Source: Bacteroidota bacterium (lineage in GTDB: Bacteria; Bacteroidota; Bacteroidia; Palsa-965). From it: a stretch of DNA of 64,000 nt. The stretch spans positions 135,616 to 199,615 of the forward strand of contig VBWE01000012.1 of assembly GCA_006218065.1 (NCBI GenBank), given 5' to 3'. The position numbers were made by a program, and so were the translations under genes. Position 1 is the first letter of the stretch, and each line of letters starts with the position of its first letter. This document shows, piece by piece, positions 1 through 10,497 of this stretch. The notes under the pieces are model-generated. The model saw only the letters and a program-made list of their open reading frames with translations. It was not told where the DNA came from and searched no databases.

Positions 1-131
1 CAGAATACCCGCTCGTTCCGCGGATCGATTATATCCTGCACAGCCCATACTACGAGGCTTCCGGGTTTACGGTCATCAAAAAAGAACTGAGTGATCATTA
101 CCCGGTGGTTTGCCGGCTGAAGAAGAAATAA
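1..131 (+). CDS. endonuclease/exonuclease/phosphatase family protein, C-terminal fragment
   Basis: The open frame runs in from the left edge and ends at the TAA at 129-131. The 42 visible residues include RIDYILHS and, near the end, SDHYPVV. These match the last two conserved blocks of the EEP superfamily (DNase I-like hydrolases), where the Asp-His pair in SDH is catalytic. The substrate cannot be told from this fragment; in Bacteroidota such proteins are often secreted or membrane-bound phosphodiesterases. The gene converges on the membrane protein gene that follows, with 36 bp between their stops. Confidence 0.75.
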   Translation, partial: EYPLVPRIDYILHSPYYEASGFTVIKKELSDHYPVVCRLKKK

Positions 132-167
132 GCCGCGACCTTTTTGCTGCCCGGACTTTTCAAAAAA

Positions 168-785
168 TCAACTCCCTTCGCTTTCCCTTTTCACGCGGTA
201 TGATCGCATCGTAAAATATTCAAATCCCAGGGCAATGCTGAAAAGCACCGGAAAGACTATCACACGTGCAAGGATGAGAACCGGATCGATGTCGGCCGGC
301 CACGAATCGCTGCGGAAAACCGTTTTCCAGGAAAAGATCACATGCACGATACCGAGATGGCAAGCTGCGTCAAGCACCAGCAGCACCGCAAACAAAGTCG
401 CCCAATTGTTCCGCCTGATCTTCCTGAACCAGAACAGGCTGGCAAACACCATGAGCAGAACAGGCAGCCAGTAAAAAACAGCATACGGTCCGGTCATACG
501 GTTTAAAAACGGGAACTCGTTCGCAACCGCTTCTGCATCCATAGTATTCCGGGCCAGCCAGGTCAGGTGCCGGATCAATCCGCCGATAAAAAGAAAAATA
601 TAAATCGTCGTTACCGAAGCCAGCAGCAAATTGGCCAGGTGTATAAAATGCAGGAGAAGTTCACGGCGTTTTTTCAGCAGCCGCGATAATAAAAAGAATG
701 CGGGCACGATAACCACATACCCGTAATAACACGAGTTGACGGCCAGTCCTAGGCCGGTGAGAAAAGTCATACCTGCTATTTCCAT
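168..785 (-). CDS. hypothetical polytopic membrane protein
   Basis: This 205-residue protein is not recognised. It has about five hydrophobic segments, near residues 20-36, 46-70, 101-120, 129-150 and 168-188, separated by basic loops (KKRR near 38-41, RKIRRN near 121-126), as in an inner-membrane protein. There is no enzymatic motif. Its ATG overlaps the end of the upstream metallophosphatase by 10 nt, so the two are probably co-transcribed and translationally coupled. A second Met at residue 6 is an equally possible start. Confidence 0.7.
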   Translation of the reverse strand: MEIAGMTFLTGLGLAVNSCYYGYVVIVPAFFLLSRLLKKRRELLLHFIHLANLLLASVTTIYIFLFIGGLIRHLTWLARNTMDAEAVANEFPFLNRMTGPYAVFYWLPVLLMVFASLFWFRKIRRNNWATLFAVLLVLDAACHLGIVHVIFSWKTVFRSDSWPADIDPVLILARVIVFPVLFSIALGFEYFTMRSYRVKRESEGS

Positions 786-1405
786 ACAAACGTTATCGCT
801 TCGTTGGCCGGTTGATAGTGCCTGTTCAGTACGCTGGCATTTACAAAAAGCGTATCGTCCTGCCGGATTGTTCCGTAGGCTTCGTGAATATGACCGAAGA
901 GATGCAGCTTAGGTTTAATGCGACCAACGGTTTCCATCAGGTCTTCACAACCGACAGGCAGGCCGGTATAAACCTGGTCGAGCATGCCTGCGGGCGGGCC
1001 GTGGGTAACAAGGATATCGGTATTATCGGGAATAAGATCCCAGTGCTTTTTTATTTCCGCTCCACGCTGCCGGTTAAAAGCCCAGTCCATAAACCAGGGC
1101 TGGATCGGGGAACCCCAGATGCGGACTCCTTCGATTTCAATCCCGGAATCGTTGAGGTAAATAACCCCGGGAGGAATGAGCGAGCGGATTTTTTCGGGGC
1201 TTTCTTTTTCAAAGAAAAAATCGTGGTTCCCCGAGATGAAAATTTTATGGCGGTAATCCTGTTTCGCGAACCATTCGAGGAATGGAATGATCTCCTTTTC
1301 TTTTCCGCCCATCGAAACATCACCGGCATGCAATAAAATATCTCCCGGTGGAAGCGAAATTTCCCTGTGCAAACCATGCGTATCCGAGATGCAAATGATT
1401 TCCAT
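776..1405 (-). CDS. calcineurin-like metallophosphatase (MPPED/239AB-like)
   Basis: The 209-residue protein carries the full metallophosphoesterase motif set: SDTHG (Asp8, His10), HAGDVS (Asp29), SGNHDF (Asn60, His61), THGPP (His135) and FGHIH (His172, His174). These coordinate two metals for phosphoester hydrolysis. The compact length and the THGPP and HIHEAYG blocks resemble the MPPED1/2 (239AB) group, which hydrolyses phosphodiesters. There is no signal peptide, so it should be cytoplasmic. A near-consensus -7 box lies 25 nt upstream at 1431-1438. It is the first gene of a two-gene unit with the membrane protein. The natural substrate is unknown. Confidence 0.88.
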   Translation of the reverse strand: MEIICISDTHGLHREISLPPGDILLHAGDVSMGGKEKEIIPFLEWFAKQDYRHKIFISGNHDFFFEKESPEKIRSLIPPGVIYLNDSGIEIEGVRIWGSPIQPWFMDWAFNRQRGAEIKKHWDLIPDNTDILVTHGPPAGMLDQVYTGLPVGCEDLMETVGRIKPKLHLFGHIHEAYGTIRQDDTLFVNASVLNRHYQPANEAITFVWK

Positions 1406-1430
1406 GCGATTTTCCGCCCGATTTTTTTCC

Positions 1431-1438
1431 TAAAGATA
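1431..1438 (-). promoter_or_regulatory. -7 promoter box of the metallophosphatase unit
   Basis: On the minus strand the site reads TATCTTTA, 7 of 8 positions of the Bacteroidota -7 consensus TAnnTTTG, 25 nt before the ATG. The 265 bp between this gene and ssb are otherwise AT-rich. They contain two copies of ACAAACGTTT near 1490 and 1540, one within the palindrome CAAACGTTTG, which could be an operator. No -33 TTTG was checked exhaustively. Confidence 0.4.
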
Positions 1439-1670
1439 CAAAAGCCTGAAAAGTCGTAACACACTGTTTATCAATTAAATTATCCGACAACAAACGTTTG
1501 CAAACGAATACAACCAAGTACTTCCGGATACAAACGTTTATTAACCGGATAAAATTTGGAGGCTGTCACACCTTTGCACCGCATTTCGAAATTGCACCGC
1601 TAAGATCGATCGGCGGAAATTAAAAAAAGTAAGTGAAGATGCTTACGTATGTTAAACTTTAAAACAAATT

Positions 1671-2036
1671 ATGATTATGAACACGGTTAAGAACAAAGTA
1701 CAGTTGGTAGGAAACGTAGGAATGACTCCCGAATTGCGCGATTTCAACAACGGACGTAAAGTGGCGCGTTTTTCGATCGCCACACACGATTATTATAAAA
1801 ATGCAGCCGGTGAGCGTGTGCAGCAAACACACTGGTTCATGGTAGTTGCCTGGAACGGCCTGGCGGATACGGCCATGGAAAAGCTGCAACAGAAAGGAAC
1901 CGAAGTGGCTGTGAACGGGAAACTGATCTCCCGCAGCTACCAGGATAAAAATGGCCAGAAGCGTACGATGGTCGAAGTACTTGCCGGGGAACTCCTCCTG
2001 GTCGAGGACGAGGCCAAAGCGCAGGTTAACAGCTAA
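1671..2036 (+). CDS. ssb: single-stranded DNA-binding protein
   Basis: SSB coats single-stranded DNA in replication, repair and recombination. The 121 residues form one OB fold: NKVQLVGNVG at the start, RFSIATHDYY in the second strand, and WFMVVAWNGLAD, where Trp and Phe typically stack on bases. The protein stops soon after the fold with VEDEAKAQVNS, so it lacks the long Gly/Pro linker and acidic DDIPF tip of the main replicative SSB. It may be an accessory paralogue; in E. coli SSB that tip recruits partner proteins. Starts at 1671 and 1677 (both ATG, in frame) are equally plausible. A terminator hairpin follows. Confidence 0.92.
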   Translation: MIMNTVKNKVQLVGNVGMTPELRDFNNGRKVARFSIATHDYYKNAAGERVQQTHWFMVVAWNGLADTAMEKLQQKGTEVAVNGKLISRSYQDKNGQKRTMVEVLAGELLLVEDEAKAQVNS

Positions 2037-2060
2037 CCGAACGCAGTTCAGCTATTTTTC

Positions 2061-2087
2061 ACGGGAATCCGGAAGGGTTCCCGTTTT
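2061..2087 (+). terminator. rho-independent terminator after ssb
   Basis: ACGGGAA (2061-2067) pairs with TTCCCGT (2078-2084) over a 10-nt loop and is followed by a short T-run, 25 bp after the ssb stop. It separates ssb from the tandem-repeat block downstream. Confidence 0.6.
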
Positions 2088-2112
2088 CATTTATAAGTGG
2101 GTGATTCAGAAT

Positions 2113-2388
2113 TTCTCTCGCAAAGGCGCAATGGAAAACAGACTTTCTCGCAATGACGCAATGGAAAACAAACTCTCTCTCGCAATGGCGCAATGACGCA
2201 ATGGAAAACAGACTTTCTCGCAATGACGCAATGGGAAACAAACTCTCTCGCAATGGCGCAATGACGCAATGGAAAACAGACTTTCTCGCAATGGCGCAAT
2301 GGAAAACGAACTCTCTCTCGCAATGGCGCAATGGCGCAATGACGCAATGGAAAACAAACTTTCTCGCAATGGCGCAATGGAAAACAAT
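2113..2388 (+). repeat. tandem repeat block, ~30-bp unit with 8-bp internal words
   Basis: Eight units begin with TCTCGCAA at 2116, 2146, 2178, 2216, 2246, 2284, 2316 and 2362. The basic unit is TCTCGCAATG + RCGCAATG + GAAAACARACTT, 30 bp. The spacings are 30, 32, 38, 30, 38, 32 and 46 bp, so units grow by whole copies of the 8-bp word RCGCAATG plus an occasional CT. Overlapping open frames on both strands are low-complexity artefacts (RHCEK-type translations). All units face the same way and no inverted arm was found. The block fills the gap between ssb and the GxxExxY gene. Confidence 0.9.
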
Positions 2389-2433
2389 ACTACATGATGA
2401 AAAACTAGCTCTTGAAACGCAAAAACAAAAACC

Positions 2434-2820
2434 ATGACTGAAAATGAAATTGCAAAGAAGCTCGTTGAGCTATTTCTGAAAATACACAGGCACCTTGGAC
2501 CGGGTTTGCTGGAGTCCGTTTACGAAGAAATACTTTGCTACGAACTGGACAAGAACAACCTGGTTTACAAAAGGCAACAAGCAGTACCGGTAATCTACGA
2601 AGACATCAGGCTGGAACTGGGATTCAGAACAGATATTATCGTTTGCAATAAGGTTATTGTTGAACTAAAATCTGTGGAATATATATTGCCGGTTCACCAT
2701 AAACAACTCCAAACCTATTTAAAACTGACTGATAAACGGTTGGGGTTGCTGGTTAATTTCAATGTATCCCTGATAAAAGATGGAATAAGCAGGGTGGTGA
2801 ATAATCTCGGGGAAATGTAA
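2434..2820 (+). CDS. GxxExxY protein
   Basis: The 128-residue protein has the family-defining motif: Gly24, Glu27 and Tyr30 within GPGLLESVY. It then has a PD-(D/E)XK-like core: RTDIIV (Asp67) and VELKSVE (Glu77, Lys79). The family is known from scattered bacterial genomes, including inserts inside 23S rRNA genes, and is suspected to be a nuclease-fold protein, but its function is not established. Length is normal for the family. It lies directly after the tandem-repeat block and looks more AT-rich than its neighbours, suggesting acquisition. It converges on the DUF6913 gene. Confidence 0.85.
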   Translation: MTENEIAKKLVELFLKIHRHLGPGLLESVYEEILCYELDKNNLVYKRQQAVPVIYEDIRLELGFRTDIIVCNKVIVELKSVEYILPVHHKQLQTYLKLTDKRLGLLVNFNVSLIKDGISRVVNNLGEM

Positions 2821-2838
2821 AAGCGAAACAATTGAAGT

Positions 2839-3396
2839 TTACTCCGCTGCTGGTTTATTCAGTTTCAGCAGGTAGGTATCGATGTGACGGAGAAAATTTT
2901 TCAATCCTTTTGCCGGCGGGCTGTCGATCAGCATATCGTGCAGGTCATGATCATCTTCCTCCCAGCGGCCCACTTTGAACCGGGCGCGTGAAACGGCGGT
3001 GAGATAACGCAGCGGAAGCAGGTCATTCATATTCAGATCAAGCAGGATATCGTGCTCTTCTTCCACAAAATTGGCGAGGATCGGGTCTGCGGGTTTGCCG
3101 TTCCAGGCAAAACTCTTTTTTCCAAAAAAATCGAATTCCAGTTTGGAATAGGGAAACTGGGGAAGCTCTTTCATCGCATAGTACCCGATTGCGCGGACTT
3201 TCTTTTTCATCTCGCGCAGGTAGAGTACATATTTTTTCAGGAGATCGAAATCCTCCGCATTGGTGTATTCGAAAACGATCCCGATCGATTTGGCCTGGTC
3301 GATGCTGAGCGCGGCGCGCTGGCGGGCGATATTTTTCATCTCCGCCCGCAGGGCACGTTCCCCGATCATCTTCTTTATGGAATCGCCAAATGCCAT
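2839..3396 (-). CDS. DUF6913 family protein
   Basis: This 185-residue cytoplasmic protein matches a Bacteroidota-restricted family of unknown function. The N-terminus is basic and helical (residues 1-35). A central block SIGIVFEYTNAEDF with YLREMKKKVRAIGYY is followed by FDFFGKKSFAWNGKP and by DILLDLN near residue 118, which is typical of the family. It starts 5 nt after the ligA stop, so it is the last gene of the prmC-ligA operon. No catalytic motif is evident. The position suggests a link to DNA or ribosome maintenance, but this is only context. Confidence 0.8.
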   Translation of the reverse strand: MAFGDSIKKMIGERALRAEMKNIARQRAALSIDQAKSIGIVFEYTNAEDFDLLKKYVLYLREMKKKVRAIGYYAMKELPQFPYSKLEFDFFGKKSFAWNGKPADPILANFVEEEHDILLDLNMNDLLPLRYLTAVSRARFKVGRWEEDDHDLHDMLIDSPPAKGLKNFLRHIDTYLLKLNKPAAE

Positions 3397-3401
3397 ACTT
3401 T

Positions 3402-6316
<2,915 letters not shown>

Positions 6317-6320
6317 GCGG

Positions 6321-6328
6321 CAAATTTA
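6321..6328 (-). promoter_or_regulatory. -7 promoter box of prmC, 4 nt from the ATG
   Basis: The minus strand reads TAAATTTG, an exact match to TAnnTTTG, then CCGC and the prmC ATG at 6316. This spacing would put transcription start at or beside the start codon. Confidence 0.65.
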
Positions 6329-6388
6329 CCGATAATGCCGTTTCAGAAACTGCAGCCGGTTAAATGAAAAGCATAACTGCCAAACCCG

Positions 6389-6396
6389 TAATTTCG
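6389..6396 (+). promoter_or_regulatory. -7 promoter box of ribD, 4 nt from the ATG
   Basis: TAATTTCG matches 7 of 8 positions of TAnnTTTG and is followed by CGGC and the ribD ATG at 6401. It faces away from the prmC box; the two lie within 84 bp. Confidence 0.5.
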
Positions 6397-6400
6397 CGGC

Positions 6401-7435
6401 ATGAGTTCCCATGAGGAGTTTATGCGCAGGTGCATCGGGCTCGCCCGGAAAGGTGAAGGACTTGTTGCGCCCAACCCGATGGTCGGTTGTGTTATTCTTT
6501 ATAAAGGAGTAACTGCCGGAGAAGGCTGGCATGAACAGTTCGGCGGACCGCATGCGGAAGTGAACGCGATCCATAACGTACAAAACGCGGATTACCTCCG
6601 GGATGCAACATTATATGTCAACCTCGAACCCTGCGCGCATTTCGGGAAAACGCCGCCCTGCGCCGATCTCATTATTGAAAAAAAAGTTCCGCGCGTCGTC
6701 ATAGGCTGCTCCGATCCGAATCCACTGGTCAAAGGACAGGGAATTGAAAAACTGCGGAAAGCCGGGATAGAAGTCATTACCGGCGTGCTGGAAGAAGAAT
6801 GCCGGGAACTGAACAGCGCATTCATCCGTTTTCACGAGAAGCAAAGACCGGAGATCATCCTGAAATGGGCGCAAACGGAAGACGGGTTTATCGATCACGA
6901 CCGAAACGTGCACGGAAACAGTCCCGCCAAAATCAGCCATCCCGAACTTGACAAGTGGGTGCACGAACTGCGCGCTTCCGTTGACGCCATCCTGGTAGGA
7001 ACAGGAACTGCGCTGGCCGATAACCCGCAACTGACTGTCCGGCTGGCGGAAGGGAAAAATCCACTGCGCGCAGCGCTGGACAAGGATCTGCGGCTTCCGC
7101 AAACGCTGCACCTGTTCGACGGTTCAACACCGACACTCATTTTTACGGCGAAAGACGCGGATAGCAAAAAAAATCTCGAATACGTAAAAATCGATTTTTC
7201 GGGCGATGTGCTTCAGCAGATCCTTTTTACTCTTTATAAAAGGAATGCCCGGAAACTGCTCGTGGAAGGCGGGGCCAAACTGCTCACTAATTTCATCGGA
7301 AGAAATCTCTGGGACGAAGCGTATGTGCTGAAAGGCGGGACTGTTTTCGGAAGCGGTGTTCCCGCGCCGGCATTTGATATTTCAAAACCGGTTTCGGTTT
7401 CCGGGCCGGGACTTTATTTTTTCAGGAACGTATGA
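6401..7435 (+). CDS. ribD: bifunctional riboflavin biosynthesis deaminase/reductase
   Basis: RibD carries out the second and third steps from GTP to riboflavin: deamination of the pyrimidine, then NADPH reduction of the ribosyl group. The N-terminal CDA-fold deaminase has the zinc motif HAEVNAI (His51, Glu53) and PCAHFGKTPPCADLI with two zinc cysteines. The C-terminal reductase (about 145-344) has PEIILKWAQTEDG, LVGTGTALADNPQLTVR and LLVEGGAKL. Length 344 is normal. Other rib genes are not in the window. The next gene starts within the stop (ATGA overlap). Confidence 0.96.
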   Translation: MSSHEEFMRRCIGLARKGEGLVAPNPMVGCVILYKGVTAGEGWHEQFGGPHAEVNAIHNVQNADYLRDATLYVNLEPCAHFGKTPPCADLIIEKKVPRVVIGCSDPNPLVKGQGIEKLRKAGIEVITGVLEEECRELNSAFIRFHEKQRPEIILKWAQTEDGFIDHDRNVHGNSPAKISHPELDKWVHELRASVDAILVGTGTALADNPQLTVRLAEGKNPLRAALDKDLRLPQTLHLFDGSTPTLIFTAKDADSKKNLEYVKIDFSGDVLQQILFTLYKRNARKLLVEGGAKLLTNFIGRNLWDEAYVLKGGTVFGSGVPAPAFDISKPVSVSGPGLYFFRNV

Positions 7436-8298
7436 TCTTTCTCCTGCTCGCGATCGTATGTAATGCGCTGCTTTTCCTGGTGCTGAAATATTTTGAACGT
7501 TTCGGGATCAATACGCTGCAGGGAATCGTCGTGAATTATTTTGTAGCCGGTTCACTCGGTATTTTACTTACGAAAACGGATTATACATTCCCGTCACTTT
7601 TTCAAAACGAATGGTACTGGGTGCCGCCGGTACTGGGTTCCCTGTTCATCAGCATTTTCTTCCTGCTGGCCCGCACGGCGCAAACCATCGGCGTTTCGGT
7701 TGCTTCGGTCGCGAATAAAATGTCGTTCATTATCCCGGTAGCTGCAGCCGTGCTGCTTTACGGTGACCCGCTGGGCGGCATGAAAATTACGGGGATCATC
7801 GTAGCACTGGCGGCTGTTTACATGACTTCGAAAAAAGAGAATGGCGGGCATGGAAAAGGATTTTCCGTTTTTCTTTTGCCGGCGGTGGTTTTCATCGGCA
7901 GCGGGATTATTGATGCGCTGGTAAATTATACGCAGCAAAAACTGCTCGGTGAAAACGAAGCCTCTTTATTTATTGCGCTTTCTTTCCTCGTGGCTTTTGT
8001 GATCGGAACATTGATTGTAACCGGGAACATCCTGCTGGGGAAAACAAAATTTCAGTCCAAAGCCATCCTGGGCGGAATCGTGCTCGGCCTGCCGAATTAT
8101 TTTTCGATCTGGTGCCTGGTTGAAGCGCTGGAAACCGGGCAATATCAAAGTTCCGTTTTGTATCCTGTAGCCAACATGGGTATCGTGCTTGTTTCCGCCA
8201 TAGGCGCACTGATCCTTTTCCGCGAAAAACTTTCGGCGTTCAACTGGGCTGGAATCGGGCTTTCGCTGGCGGCCACCCTGCTCATTATGTTTTCGTAA
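7432..8298 (+). CDS. EamA-like (DMT superfamily) transporter
   Basis: The 288-residue protein is almost entirely hydrophobic, with about ten predicted membrane helices in two similar halves (about 1-130 and 145-288), the architecture of drug/metabolite transporters. The sequence begins directly in a helix (MIFLLLAIVCNALLFLVLK). Charged breaks such as TSKKENGGHGKG near residue 125-136 separate the halves. It overlaps ribD by 4 nt (ATGA), so a role in flavin or precursor export is conceivable, but only the neighbourhood suggests it. The substrate is unknown. Confidence 0.85.
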   Translation: MIFLLLAIVCNALLFLVLKYFERFGINTLQGIVVNYFVAGSLGILLTKTDYTFPSLFQNEWYWVPPVLGSLFISIFFLLARTAQTIGVSVASVANKMSFIIPVAAAVLLYGDPLGGMKITGIIVALAAVYMTSKKENGGHGKGFSVFLLPAVVFIGSGIIDALVNYTQQKLLGENEASLFIALSFLVAFVIGTLIVTGNILLGKTKFQSKAILGGIVLGLPNYFSIWCLVEALETGQYQSSVLYPVANMGIVLVSAIGALILFREKLSAFNWAGIGLSLAATLLIMFS

Positions 8299-8299
8299 T

Positions 8300-8914
8300 A
8301 TGCTGTTCGACGATACATACCGAACCATTGAATCGCCTGCCAAAGGTTTGTTCAAAGACCGCGGAAGTAAATTCATCGGTTATGCTTACCCGGTTTCAAC
8401 CGAAGCGGAAGTAAAGGAACATATCGCTTTGCTTCGCCGCGAACATTTCGATGCGCGCCACCATTGTTATGCTTTCCGCATCGGGCCGGACAAACAGTTC
8501 TTCCGGGCGAACGACGATGGCGAACCTTCGGGAACAGCAGGCCGCCCGATACTGGGACAACTGCAGTCGCAGGATCTTACCAATGTGCTCGTGGTGGTGG
8601 TTCGTTATTTCGGCGGAACATTGCTCGGCGTAAGCGGACTGATCAATGCGTACCGTGCTGCTGCAGCGGACGCTTTATCCAATGCAACGATCGTGGAACG
8701 TACGGTGAACGAAGTTTACGAGTTGCTTTTCCCCTATGCGGCGATGAACGACGTGATGAAGATTATGAAGGAAGAAGAACTGGAACAATGGGACCAGCAG
8801 TTCGAACTGGACTGCCGCCTCTTATTTTCAGTCCGGAAATCGATCGCCGACAACGTCACGGAAAAACTCAAAAAAACGGATGGCGTGAAAGTCGTTTATG
8901 TGAAGACTGTGTAA
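8300..8914 (+). CDS. YigZ/IMPACT family protein
   Basis: The 204 residues match the YigZ family, which has an N-terminal UPF0029/IMPACT domain and a C-terminal ferredoxin-like domain. Diagnostic blocks are KGLFKDRGSKFIGYAYPV, ARHHCYAFRIG, NDDGEPSGTAGRPIL and VVVRYFGGTLLG. Eukaryotic IMPACT regulates Gcn2; the bacterial role is not settled, although nucleic acid or ribosome binding has been proposed. It starts 1 nt after the upstream transporter stop and so ends the ribD-transporter-yigZ unit. A repeat element begins at its stop codon. Confidence 0.93.
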   Translation: MLFDDTYRTIESPAKGLFKDRGSKFIGYAYPVSTEAEVKEHIALLRREHFDARHHCYAFRIGPDKQFFRANDDGEPSGTAGRPILGQLQSQDLTNVLVVVVRYFGGTLLGVSGLINAYRAAAADALSNATIVERTVNEVYELLFPYAAMNDVMKIMKEEELEQWDQQFELDCRLLFSVRKSIADNVTEKLKKTDGVKVVYVKTV

Positions 8915-9140
8915 AATCCCTCCGGACCTGTTTTACAGGAGAGCGTTATTTTAATGTCGGGATAGCTTCGTTTACCCGTTTACCGTTTACCCGTTTACCG
9001 TTTACCCGTTTACCGTTTACCCGTTTATCGTTTACCCGTTTATCGTTTCCTGTTTACTGTTTACTGTTCCGTTCGGGGGTTAAACAAAAACTGAGAACTG
9101 AGAACGGGGAAACGGTAAACCAGACACACGACTATTCCGG
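8913..9140 (+). repeat. intergenic foldback element E1 (TTTACCCG/TTTACCG words)
   Basis: From 8971 there are five 15-bp units, TTTACCCGTTTACCG, at 8971, 8986, 9001, 9016 and 9031; the last two carry T for C in the second word. They continue as TTTACTG words to about 9066. A shorter opposing arm with AAACGGTAAACC lies at 9110-9121. The outer boundary is GTCGGGATAG (8956-8965) facing CTATTCCGG near 9132-9140. The left flank 8913-8965 contains the hairpin CCTGT-TTT-ACAGG at 8927-8939 and resembles the flank of E2 at 16667-16719. The element sits between converging genes (yigZ and the thioesterase). Confidence 0.8.
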
Positions 9141-9196
9141 TAAAACACACTTTGAAGTAATAGTTACGCAGAGGAATTTAAAATTGGCCCTGGTCT

Positions 9197-9616
9197 TCAG
9201 GAATTCTGCTGCGTAAAATAAGGTGCGATGGCTTTCACAAAATCGGCCGGTGAACCGCATGGACGTTTCGTATCGGCTTTGATGAACACGAGCGTGGTTT
9301 CTCCTTCATTGATCAGTTCACCTTTCGCATTGTACATTTCATAATCGAAACGGATACGCGCTTTCGGAATTTCTTTGATCATGGTTTTCACCACGAGCAG
9401 ATCGTCGTAATACGCAGGCTTGTGGTATTTGATGCTGAACGAATGAACCGGCAGCAGGATACCGCTGTCTTCCATTTCCTTGTAATTCCAGCCCAAAGCA
9501 CGCAACGCTTCCACCCTGCCCACTTCATAATAACCGGCATAATTTCCGTAATACACGTACCCCATCCGGTCGGTTTCACCGTAACGTACACGTAATGAGA
9601 CTTCAGAGACGAACAT
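9197..9616 (-). CDS. acyl-CoA thioesterase, YbgC/4HBT family
   Basis: A 139-residue hotdog-fold thioesterase that hydrolyses acyl-CoA esters. The active-site segment is RYGETDRMGYVYYGNYAGYY; in most family members the catalytic Asp lies in a D-x-x-G-x-V-x-x-x-x-Y pattern, here DRMGYVYYGNY. The second block, RIRFDYEMYN with GETTLVFI, forms the rest of the hotdog sheet. Length is normal. It is monocistronic and converges on the E1 element. A perfect -7 box lies 25 nt upstream. The chain-length preference cannot be read from the sequence. Confidence 0.92.
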   Translation of the reverse strand: MFVSEVSLRVRYGETDRMGYVYYGNYAGYYEVGRVEALRALGWNYKEMEDSGILLPVHSFSIKYHKPAYYDDLLVVKTMIKEIPKARIRFDYEMYNAKGELINEGETTLVFIKADTKRPCGSPADFVKAIAPYFTQQNS

Positions 9617-9641
9617 CTTGTTTCGAGCTTTAATGCAGGCA

Positions 9642-9649
9642 CAAAGGTA
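9642..9649 (-). promoter_or_regulatory. -7 promoter box of the thioesterase gene
   Basis: The minus strand reads TACCTTTG, an exact match to TAnnTTTG, 25 nt before the ATG at 9616. Confidence 0.6.
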
Positions 9650-9750
9650 ATCGGCTGAAATGATATTTATAACGAATTAATATGCCCCCGGATGCCCGAG
9701 AAACCGGGAAAAATCGTTATACTTGCAATACCCCAAAGGAATTGAAATTT

Positions 9751-10497
9751 ATGGTATTTTCTCCCGTTTTGCGTTTGGCATTTTTATGCCTCATTGTAAT
9801 TTCCTGTAACCGTCCCGGGGAAATTACCGGTATAGAATACACGAGTCTCAGCCTGTCCAATTCCGCTGCCGACAGTTCAACGCACCGGATCATCTCCCCC
9901 TATAAAGAGAAGCTCGACAAAGAGATGAATGAAATTGTCGGGATAACCGATACGGCATACGTCAAAGAAAAAGACAAGCCCGAATATTTGCTGGGCAACC
10001 TGGTATCTGATATTGTTTTCCAGGCTTCGGCCAAAGCAGGCCAACCGGCCGACATCTGCCTGCTGAACAACGGAGGTTTGCGCACCTCGCTTCCGAAAGG
10101 AGAGATCACGCGCGGGAAATTATTCGAGCTCATGCCTTTCGATAACGAGATCGTAGTGGTTACGATCAGCGGGGCTAAAATGAGCGAGCTGTTCAAATAC
10201 GTCGCTGCTTCGGGTGGCGTCCCGGTATCCGGTTTGAAAATGGGCATCAAGGGTCGTGTGCCGGTGGATATGAAAATCGGCGGGCTGCCTTTTGATACCA
10301 CGCGTACATACCGCGTCGCCACTTCGGATTACCTCGCTGCCGGCGGAGATAAAATGTCGTTCCTGGGCGAGCCGGTTAAAACGGATATTACCGGCATACG
10401 CATCCGGGATGCACTCATCGATTATTTCCGCGCGGAAAAACAGAAAGGCAAGCTTATAAAATCAAATCTTGACGGAAGGGTGTACTATGCACGATAG
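9751..10497 (+). CDS. 5'-nucleotidase C-terminal domain lipoprotein
   Basis: This 248-residue protein equals the substrate-binding C-terminal domain of 5'-nucleotidase/UshA-type enzymes without the metallophosphatase half. Conserved blocks are LGNLVSDIV, ICLLNNGGLRTSLPKGEIT, LFELMPFDNEIV and YRVATSDYLAAGGDKM. An upstream in-frame ATG (9682) would add 23 residues before the signal. I chose 9751 because it opens a lipoprotein signal ending LIVISC, with the lipidated Cys in SCNRP. The next gene encodes the missing catalytic domain, overlaps this one, and is probably its partner. Confidence 0.88.
   Translation: MVFSPVLRLAFLCLIVISCNRPGEITGIEYTSLSLSNSAADSSTHRIISPYKEKLDKEMNEIVGITDTAYVKEKDKPEYLLGNLVSDIVFQASAKAGQPADICLLNNGGLRTSLPKGEITRGKLFELMPFDNEIVVVTISGAKMSELFKYVAASGGVPVSGLKMGIKGRVPVDMKIGGLPFDTTRTYRVATSDYLAAGGDKMSFLGEPVKTDITGIRIRDALIDYFRAEKQKGKLIKSNLDGRVYYAR

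Noticed and set aside
2113-2388. CRISPR array
   Set aside because: The units touch each other with no unique spacers, lengths vary by 8-bp words, and no cas gene is present.
2059-2437. Open frames on both strands through the repeat block (RHCEKVCFPLRHCEK-type proteins)
   Set aside because: They exist in several frames and on both strands because the repeat lacks stops; the products are pure low-complexity sequence.
8464-9216. Frame encoding RLPFTRLPFTRLPF repeats
   Set aside because: It overlaps yigZ out of frame and reads the 15-bp E1 repeat, whose length is a multiple of three, so it stays open by accident.
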